Shown piece by piece: positions 16,151 to 19,970 of a DNA stretch of 19,970 nucleotides. Numbering within the stretch: position 1 is the stretch's first letter; every line of letters starts with the position of its first letter. The translations under genes and the position numbers were made by a program. This DNA is from JBBPZA01 sp038199375 (GTDB lineage: Bacteria; Actinomycetota; Thermoleophilia; Solirubrobacterales; Solirubrobacteraceae), in the NCBI GenBank assembly GCA_038199375.1, contig JBBPZA010000118.1:1-19970 (forward strand), read 5' to 3'. The notes under the pieces were generated by a model that was not told the DNA's origin, searched no databases, and saw only the letters and a program-made list of their open reading frames with translations.

Positions 16151-16183
16151 CATGCGGGTCCCGACGCGGTCGGGACCCGCATG
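16151..16183. terminator. Perfect 15-bp inverted repeat downstream of tRNA-Leu
   Basis: CATGCGGGTCCCGAC (16151-16165), loop GCG, then its exact complement (16169-16183). It lies 15 bases beyond the tRNA-Leu 3' end on the minus strand, so it may terminate the tRNA transcript. There is no T-run, but such hairpins are common behind actinobacterial tRNAs. It could also be a dispersed repeat. Confidence 0.6.
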
Positions 16184-16197
16184 CGCATCGAGAGCAA

Positions 16198-16283
<86 letters not shown>

Positions 16284-16325
16284 GAGCGGCGGCCAGTATA
16301 GCTTCGCTCTGCCCGCCCCTCTCGC

Positions 16326-16354
16326 TTGTGTCCGTCCTGGGGGGGCGCTATCTT
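16326..16354 (+). promoter_or_regulatory. lexA promoter
   Basis: TTGTGT (16326-16331) and TATCTT (16349-16354) are separated by 17 bases, a plausible sigma-A promoter. The LexA box begins 3 bases after the -10, so bound LexA would block initiation. Confidence 0.6.
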
Positions 16355-16356
16355 AC

Positions 16357-16370
16357 CGAACACATGTTCG
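16357..16370 (+). promoter_or_regulatory. LexA-binding SOS box
   Basis: CGAAC-ACAT-GTTCG is a perfect copy of the palindromic actinobacterial/Gram-positive SOS box (consensus GAAC-N4-GTTC). It lies 40 bases before the lexA start and shows autoregulation. Confidence 0.92.
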
Positions 16371-16410
16371 AGCGAGCCACGACGGTATCGACCTCAGGAG
16401 GGCGGCCTCG

Positions 16411-17037
16411 ATGGATTTGACGAAGGACCTCACCAAGCGCCAGCAGGAGATCTTCGACTTCATCAAGCGATACTCGGCCAAGTACGGCTATCCCCCGACG
16501 GTGCGCGACATCGGCAAGGCGGTGGGTCTGGCCTCCTCCTCGACCGTCCACGCGCACCTCGCGAATCTCGAGAAGTTCGGGCTGCTGCGTCGCGACCCCT
16601 CGAAGCCGCGCGCTATAGAGCTGCTCGATCGCGCCGCCGCCGCGGTGCGCGACGTCGTCAAGCCGGCCGGCTTGCCCCTCGTGGGGCATGTTGCCGCCGG
16701 CCAGCCCGTGCTGGCGGAGGAGAACATCGAAGACTACGTCGACGTCCCCTCGGTCGCCGGGGGAGAGGAGGGCGACTATCTCCTGCGCGTCCGGGGCGAC
16801 TCGATGACGAACGCCGGGATCCTCGAGGGAGACATCGTCGTCGTCCGCCCGCAAGAGACGGCGCGGGACGCCGAGATCGTCGTCGCTCTGGTCGGCGAGG
16901 AGGCCACCGTCAAGCGCTTCTTCAAGGAATCCGACCACGTCCGCCTTCAGCCCGAGAACGACGCGATGGAGCCGATCCGCTCCAAGGACGTTCGCGTCCT
17001 CGGCCGGGTCGTGGGCCTGTTGAGGAGCATCGAATGA
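16411..17037 (+). CDS. lexA: SOS repressor LexA
   Basis: LexA represses DNA-damage genes and cleaves itself when RecA filaments form. The protein has 208 residues. N-terminal winged helix: LTKRQQEIFDFIKRYSAKYG, PPTVRDIGKAVGLASSSTVH, AHLANLEKFGLLRRDPSKPR. The cleavage site is Ala96-Gly97 in VGHVAAGQPVLAEENI. Catalytic Ser131 is in RVRGDSMTNAGILEGD and Lys168 in EEATVKRFFKE; both are present, so it should be active. ATG 16411 has AGGAGG at 16396-16401. An SOS box sits upstream. Its stop overlaps the next gene's start as ATGA, so a small zinc-ribbon gene is under the same control. The divergent neighbour is tRNA-Leu. Confidence 0.97.
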   Translation: MDLTKDLTKRQQEIFDFIKRYSAKYGYPPTVRDIGKAVGLASSSTVHAHLANLEKFGLLRRDPSKPRAIELLDRAAAAVRDVVKPAGLPLVGHVAAGQPVLAEENIEDYVDVPSVAGGEEGDYLLRVRGDSMTNAGILEGDIVVVRPQETARDAEIVVALVGEEATVKRFFKESDHVRLQPENDAMEPIRSKDVRVLGRVVGLLRSIE

Positions 17038-17252
17038 CCACGCTGGAGCTCACAAGGCCCTCGGGCCATTCGCTCTTCGATGCGCGCGGTGGCGAGGCGA
17101 CGCTCGACGACGTCGTCGTCGGCGCCTGGGAGGGCCTCGCCACCGCGCGCATCGTCGCCTGCCTGGTGTGCGGCGGGGAGATGTCGCCGGGCGGTCGCCG
17201 CGGTGGAGAGCTTTCGGGCGAGTGCGGCGATTGCGGCAGCGTGCTCGCCTGA
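17034..17252 (+). CDS. Small zinc-ribbon protein translationally coupled to lexA
   Basis: A 72-residue protein whose ATG overlaps the lexA stop (ATGA), so translation is probably coupled and expression SOS-controlled. The N-terminal half is plain (MTTLELTRPSGHSLFDARGG then EATLDDVVVGAWEGLA). The C-terminal half has two CxxC knuckles: ACLVCGGEM and SGECGDCGSVLA, a compact zinc ribbon. Nothing catalytic is seen; a DNA-binding or accessory role is possible. It ends about 20 bases before RNase P RNA. The overlap and the intact zinc site argue for a real gene. Confidence 0.78.
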   Translation: MTTLELTRPSGHSLFDARGGEATLDDVVVGAWEGLATARIVACLVCGGEMSPGGRRGGELSGECGDCGSVLA

Positions 17253-17263
17253 GTCCCTGGCGC

Positions 17264-17269
17264 TACGCT
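17264..17269 (+). promoter_or_regulatory. Likely -10 element of rnpB
   Basis: TACGCT fits TANNNT and lies 6 bases before 17276, the first base of the P1 helix of RNase P RNA, as expected for a transcription start there. Confidence 0.5.
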
Positions 17270-17274
17270 GGTCA

Positions 17275-17604
17275 GGCAGGCCAAGCAGCCGCGTCGACCC
17301 GAGAGGTCGTCGAGGAAAGTCCGGACACCGAAGGGCAGGGTGGTCGGGAATCCGACCCGGGGAAACCCGCGGGAAAGTGCCACAGAAATGACACCGCCTA
17401 CGTCCGCCGCCGCACGTGCGTGGCGGGCCGGCAAGGGTGAAATGGTGCGGTAAGAGCGCACCGGCGTCGCGGCGACGCGGCGGCCAGGCAAACCCCACCC
17501 GGTGCAAGGCCAAGCAGGACCGCTCGAAGGCTGCCCGCCGAGGTCCAGGTCGGCCGCTTAGATGGATGGTTGCTCACGACAGAATCCGGCTTACCGGCCT
17601 GCTA
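17275..17604 (+). ncRNA. rnpB: RNase P RNA (bacterial class A)
   Basis: The catalytic RNA that trims tRNA 5' ends. Conserved blocks in order: GAGGAAAGTCCGGACACC (from 17312), CCACAGAAATGACACCGCC, AGGGTGAAATGGTGCGGTAA followed by GAGCGCACCGG, AGGCAAACCCCACCCGGTGC, and ACAGAATCCGGCTTACCGGC near the 3' end. Helix P1 is formed by GCAGGCC (17276-17282) with GGCCTGC (17596-17602), which sets both ends. About 330 bases, normal for class A. It is followed at once by a strong hairpin. Confidence 0.97.
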
Positions 17605-17606
17605 CG

Positions 17607-17632
17607 GGAGAGGCTCCTTCGGGAGCCTCTCC
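17607..17632 (+). terminator. Terminator-like hairpin with UUCG tetraloop
   Basis: GGAGAGGCTCC (17607-17617), loop TTCG, GGAGCCTCTCC (17622-17632): an 11-bp perfect stem closed by a stable C(UUCG)G loop, 3 bases after RNase P RNA. No strong T-run follows, which is common in high-GC actinobacteria. Confidence 0.8.
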
Positions 17633-17875
17633 TATGTGAAGGGCGGCAACGTGTGGCTCGCCAATCCCGACGGGAGCAGCCAGTACCGGGTGACCCTCGA
17701 TGCCACCGCACAGCGTCCGTACCGCTCACCCTCCCAGGTCGACGACGGCACGATCGTCGCCTCCCAGGGTGAGGAGATCGTGCGGATGCGCCAGAACGGT
17801 CAGGTTCTCTCGCGCTTCAACCCGCCCGGCACGACCGGCTCGGCGGGCCGGCCGATCGACGGCGTCCCGCAGGAC
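17633..17875 (+). pseudogene. 5'-part remnant of a PD40/TolB-like beta-propeller gene
   Basis: In one frame the sequence reads YVKGGNVWLANPDGSSQYRV, TLDATAQRPYRSPSQVDDGT, IVASQGEEIVRMRQNGQVLS, RFNPPGTTGSAGRPIDGVPQ. This strongly resembles the start of secreted PD40-type propeller proteins of Solirubrobacterales ('IWLANPDGSGQY...PYRSPSQ.DDGTI'). No signal peptide or start is present: the frame runs back into the rnpB hairpin. After residue D at about 17875 the resemblance stops and a different gene fragment begins on the other strand. A truncated remnant about 80 codons long, frame intact. The family call is from memory of the motif. Confidence 0.6.
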
Positions 17876-17878
17876 ATG

Positions 17879-17992
17879 TCCCCGGAGCCGGTCCAGCAGG
17901 ATCGCGAAGTCGTCGAGCTGCGCGCCCCGGCCGATAAGCGCCGGGGGCCTCGCGCCCGCGTTAGGTGTGTAGGGATTGCGCCGCCGGTCCAT
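17879..17992 (-). pseudogene. 5'-part remnant of an AAA-ATPase gene
   Basis: From ATG 17992 the minus strand reads MDRRRNPYTPNAGARPPALI then GRGAQLDDFAILLDRLRG. This closely resembles the N-terminus of actinobacterial AAA ATP-binding proteins ('NPYTPGAG.RPPALVGRD.ELE.F'), which continue into a Walker A motif. Here the resemblance ends after about 38 codons at 17879, before any Walker motif, where the PD40 remnant starts on the other strand. There is no clear Shine-Dalgarno; an AT-rich stretch lies upstream of the start (17993-18065). A fragment that cannot function as an ATPase. Confidence 0.55.
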
Positions 17993-18076
17993 GTTTATCG
18001 GTCTTTTCTCGCTTTACCCGAAGTTGGAAGTTGATAAAGCACTAAAGCAGGATAAGGCAGAAAAGCCACCACTCGG
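17993..18076. other. AT-rich divergent intergenic region
   Basis: Markedly richer in A and T than its surroundings. It contains imperfect repeats GATAAAGCA, CTAAAGCAG and GATAAGGCAG (18033-18060). It probably held the promoter of the ATPase remnant (minus) and leads into the LLM gene (plus). Confidence 0.4.
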
Positions 18077-18082
18077 TACGAT
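18077..18082 (+). promoter_or_regulatory. Likely -10 element for the LLM-SCP2 gene
   Basis: TACGAT fits TANNNT and lies 9 bases before the GTG at 18092, with no Shine-Dalgarno between: the leaderless pattern also seen at other genes of the window. Confidence 0.45.
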
Positions 18083-18091
18083 CCGCCCTTC

Positions 18092-19855
18092 GTGCGCTTC
18101 GGCCTCTTCTACGAGCACCAGCTTCCGCGGCCGTGGGAAGAGGGGGCCGAGGAGAAGCTGCTGCGCGACGCGCTCGACCAGGTCGAGCTCGCCGATCGGC
18201 TCGGCTTCCATTCGGTGTGGGAGGTCGAGCACCATTTCCTCGAGGAGTACTCGCATTCCTCGGCCTCCGAGGTCTTCCTCGCGGCGGCCAGCCAGCGCTC
18301 CCGTGACATTCGGCTCGGCTTCGGGATCGTCGCGATGCCGCCCGCCTACCAGCATCCCGCGCGCGTGGCCGAGAAGGCCTCCACGCTCGACCTGATCTCG
18401 GGCGGCCGCGTCGAGCTCGGAACGGGGGAGACCTCCTCGGGCGCCGAGCTGGCGGGCTTCGGTGTCGACCGCGAGTCCAAGCGCGACCAGTGGCGCGAGG
18501 CAGTCGACGCCGCCACGCGGATGATGGTCGAGGAGCCCTTCGCCGGCTACGACGGGCGCTGGGTCAAGATGCCGATCCGCAACGTCGTCCCAAAGCCCAG
18601 GCAGAAGCCCCACCCGCCGCTGTGGGTGGCCTGCTCGCGCCGTGAGACGATCCGCCTGGCCGCCGAGAAGGGCATGGGCGCGCTGTCCTTCTCGTTCATC
18701 GAGCCCGAGGAGGCCAAGCAGTGGGTCGACGAGTATCACGCGATCATCGATTCCGAGCGATGCGTGCCGGCCGGCTTCAGCGTCAATCCGACCTTCGCGA
18801 TCATCCTGCCGATGATGTGCCATTCCGACGAGGCCACGGCGATCGAGCGCGGGATCGACGGAGCGCACTTCTTCGGCTACGCCCTCGCGCACTACTACGT
18901 CTTCGGAGAGCACCGACCGGGCGCGACGAGCATCTGGGAGGAGTTCCAGGAGCGTCGCGGCGAGGTCGGCTTCGCCCGAGAGGTCATCGACTCCGACGAC
19001 GCGCCGCTCGGGGTCAAGATCCTCCAGGAGGGCCTGGGCTCGCTGCGGGGCGCGATCGGCACGCCGGAGCAGATCCGCGACCTGTGCTCGCGCTACGAGG
19101 CGGCGGGCGTCGATCAGATCATCTTCGTCTCGCAGACGGGCAAGAACCGCCACGAGGACATCTGCGAGTCGCTCGAGCTCTTCGCCAAGGAGGTTCTGCC
19201 TGGCTTCGCGGAGCGGGCGGACGAGGTCGACGAGGACAAGCGGCGGCGGATGGCCGGCGCGGTGGAGCGGGCCCTCGCGCGTCGCGAGGGCCCGCGGTCC
19301 GCCGACCCGAGCTACGCGATCGCTCCGCTTGACTCCGGCCCGACCGCGACCGCGACCGCGACCTCGGCCATCGGCCTCCTGCCCCCGGCCGACGGCCGTC
19401 CGCCCGCGAAGGCACAGCTCCAGGCTCTCGCCGGCAGGCTCCAGAAGCGCGGGGAGGACGCCTTCGCGGCCTTCGTGCGCCGCTCCGACGACGCACGTCT
19501 AGAACGCATTCTCGGCTCCGATCCCGGCCTGCGCGTTCTCTTTGGCGGAATGACGCGCCGCTTCCGTCCCGAGAAGGCGGCGGGCTTCGAGGGAGAGATC
19601 CAGTACCGCCTGAGCTCTAACGGCACGACCCGTCCCTGGGTCGTGGATGTCCGCGCGGCGCGCGCGACCGCCCACCCCGGAGTCGCGGTGGACGCCAAGC
19701 TCACGCTGACCATGAGCACCGCGGACTTCCTCCGCGTCGCCGCCCGCGAGCTCGATCCCGGAAAGGCGCTGATGACCGGCCGCCTGCGCCTTGACGGGGA
19801 CTTCACGGTCGCCACCAAGCTCGGTGAGATGTTCGGCGAGCCCTCGCCGTACTAG
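18092..19855 (+). CDS. LLM-class flavin oxidoreductase fused to an SCP2 sterol-carrier domain
   Basis: A 587-residue two-domain protein. Residues 1 to about 375 are a luciferase-like (LLM) F420- or FMN-dependent monooxygenase/oxidoreductase: MRFGLFYEHQLPRPW, ADRLGFHSVWEVEHHFLEEY, GFGIVAMPPAYQHPARVAEK, LDLISGGRVELGTGETSSGA, and GTPEQIRDLCSRYEAAGVDQ. A charged, low-complexity linker follows (about 385-440, with ATATATSA). The C-terminal part (about 445-587) is an SCP2-like lipid-binding domain: LGSDPGLRVLFGGMTRRFRP, LTLTMSTADFLRVAARELDP, GKALMTGRLRLDGDF. SCP2 domains hold sterols or acyl chains, so the fusion may present a hydrophobic substrate to the flavin site. GTG 18092 starts exactly at the LLM fold. 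Both domains look complete. The cofactor (FMN or F420) and substrate are not determined. Confidence 0.9.
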   Translation: MRFGLFYEHQLPRPWEEGAEEKLLRDALDQVELADRLGFHSVWEVEHHFLEEYSHSSASEVFLAAASQRSRDIRLGFGIVAMPPAYQHPARVAEKASTLDLISGGRVELGTGETSSGAELAGFGVDRESKRDQWREAVDAATRMMVEEPFAGYDGRWVKMPIRNVVPKPRQKPHPPLWVACSRRETIRLAAEKGMGALSFSFIEPEEAKQWVDEYHAIIDSERCVPAGFSVNPTFAIILPMMCHSDEATAIERGIDGAHFFGYALAHYYVFGEHRPGATSIWEEFQERRGEVGFAREVIDSDDAPLGVKILQEGLGSLRGAIGTPEQIRDLCSRYEAAGVDQIIFVSQTGKNRHEDICESLELFAKEVLPGFAERADEVDEDKRRRMAGAVERALARREGPRSADPSYAIAPLDSGPTATATATSAIGLLPPADGRPPAKAQLQALAGRLQKRGEDAFAAFVRRSDDARLERILGSDPGLRVLFGGMTRRFRPEKAAGFEGEIQYRLSSNGTTRPWVVDVRAARATAHPGVAVDAKLTLTMSTADFLRVAARELDPGKALMTGRLRLDGDFTVATKLGEMFGEPSPY

Positions 19856-19875
19856 ATAGCCGGGAGGCGCTCGCC

Positions 19876-19970
19876 TCAGCGCTTCTTGATCACCGGGCCG
19901 CGCCTCTGTCCGACGAGGCGCAGGATCCAGGCGTCGCGAGTGTTGCTGTAACGCAGAAGCGGGCGGAGCA
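19876..19970 (-). CDS. 3' end of an unidentified gene (partial)
   Basis: The last 31 codons of a minus-strand gene that enters from the right edge: LRPLLRYSNTRDAWILRLVG then QRRGPVIKKR and a TGA stop at 19878-19876. The basic, Arg-rich end with 'RYS.TRDA..LR..G.R.GPV' feels like the conserved C-terminus of a Solirubrobacterales hypothetical protein, but I cannot name it. It converges on the LLM-SCP2 gene with 20 bases between stops. Confidence 0.5.
   Translation of the reverse strand, partial: LRPLLRYSNTRDAWILRLVGQRRGPVIKKR

Overview
The window is GC-rich DNA from an actinobacterium, most likely of the Thermoleophilia/Solirubrobacterales type. The assignment is inferred from strong GC bias at third codon positions, many GTG starts, frequent lack of Shine-Dalgarno sequences, an actinobacterial LexA box (CGAAC-N4-GTTCG), a class A RNase P RNA, and gene families familiar from that group. 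No search was run.

Bases 1-4611 are the right end of an integrated mobile element. They hold a MobF relaxase/helicase (5' end outside the window, one frameshift), a small excisionase-like HTH protein, a complete tyrosine integrase, and just after it a sequence matching the 3' end of a tRNA-Gly gene, the probable attachment site. The other end lies left of the window.

Bases 4612-9110 look like chromosomal flank: an alpha/beta hydrolase, a wrecked DUF4389 membrane-protein gene, an FAD/NAD(P) oxidoreductase, a small Glu-Pro repeat protein, about 950 bases with no recognisable gene, and a small secreted protein whose 3' end carries a 23-bp tandem duplication.

Bases 9143-12678 carry a zinc-ribbon protein (minus strand), then part of a System I cytochrome c maturation cluster: ccmE of the cysteine type, ccmF and a short CcmI-like gene, followed by secG. 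On the minus strand, converging on secG, are a TldD/PmbA-family gene and, upstream of it, a broken iron-alcohol-dehydrogenase/maleylacetate-reductase-like gene. Next is a secreted clan-A glycoside hydrolase (minus), then tRNA-Leu(GAG) (minus) followed by a perfect 15-bp inverted repeat.

Bases 16326-17252 are the SOS regulator lexA, with promoter and LexA box, overlapping a small zinc-ribbon gene. RNase P RNA follows, ending in a UUCG-loop hairpin. Between it and the last large gene is a scar in which the 5' part of a PD40/TolB-like gene (plus) abuts the 5' part of an AAA-ATPase gene (minus). The last complete gene is a luciferase-like (LLM) flavin oxidoreductase fused to an SCP2 sterol-carrier domain. 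The window ends in the 3' end of an unidentified minus-strand gene.

I found no CRISPR array, intact insertion sequence or clearly novel multi-gene system. The most noteworthy points are the element end at tRNA-Gly, the two-fragment scar behind rnpB, the LLM-SCP2 fusion, the cysteine CcmE with Phe in place of Tyr, the frame-neutral triple lesion in DUF4389, and a recurring leaderless-promoter pattern. Several lesions are one-base changes in short homopolymers, so sequencing error must be weighed against real decay.
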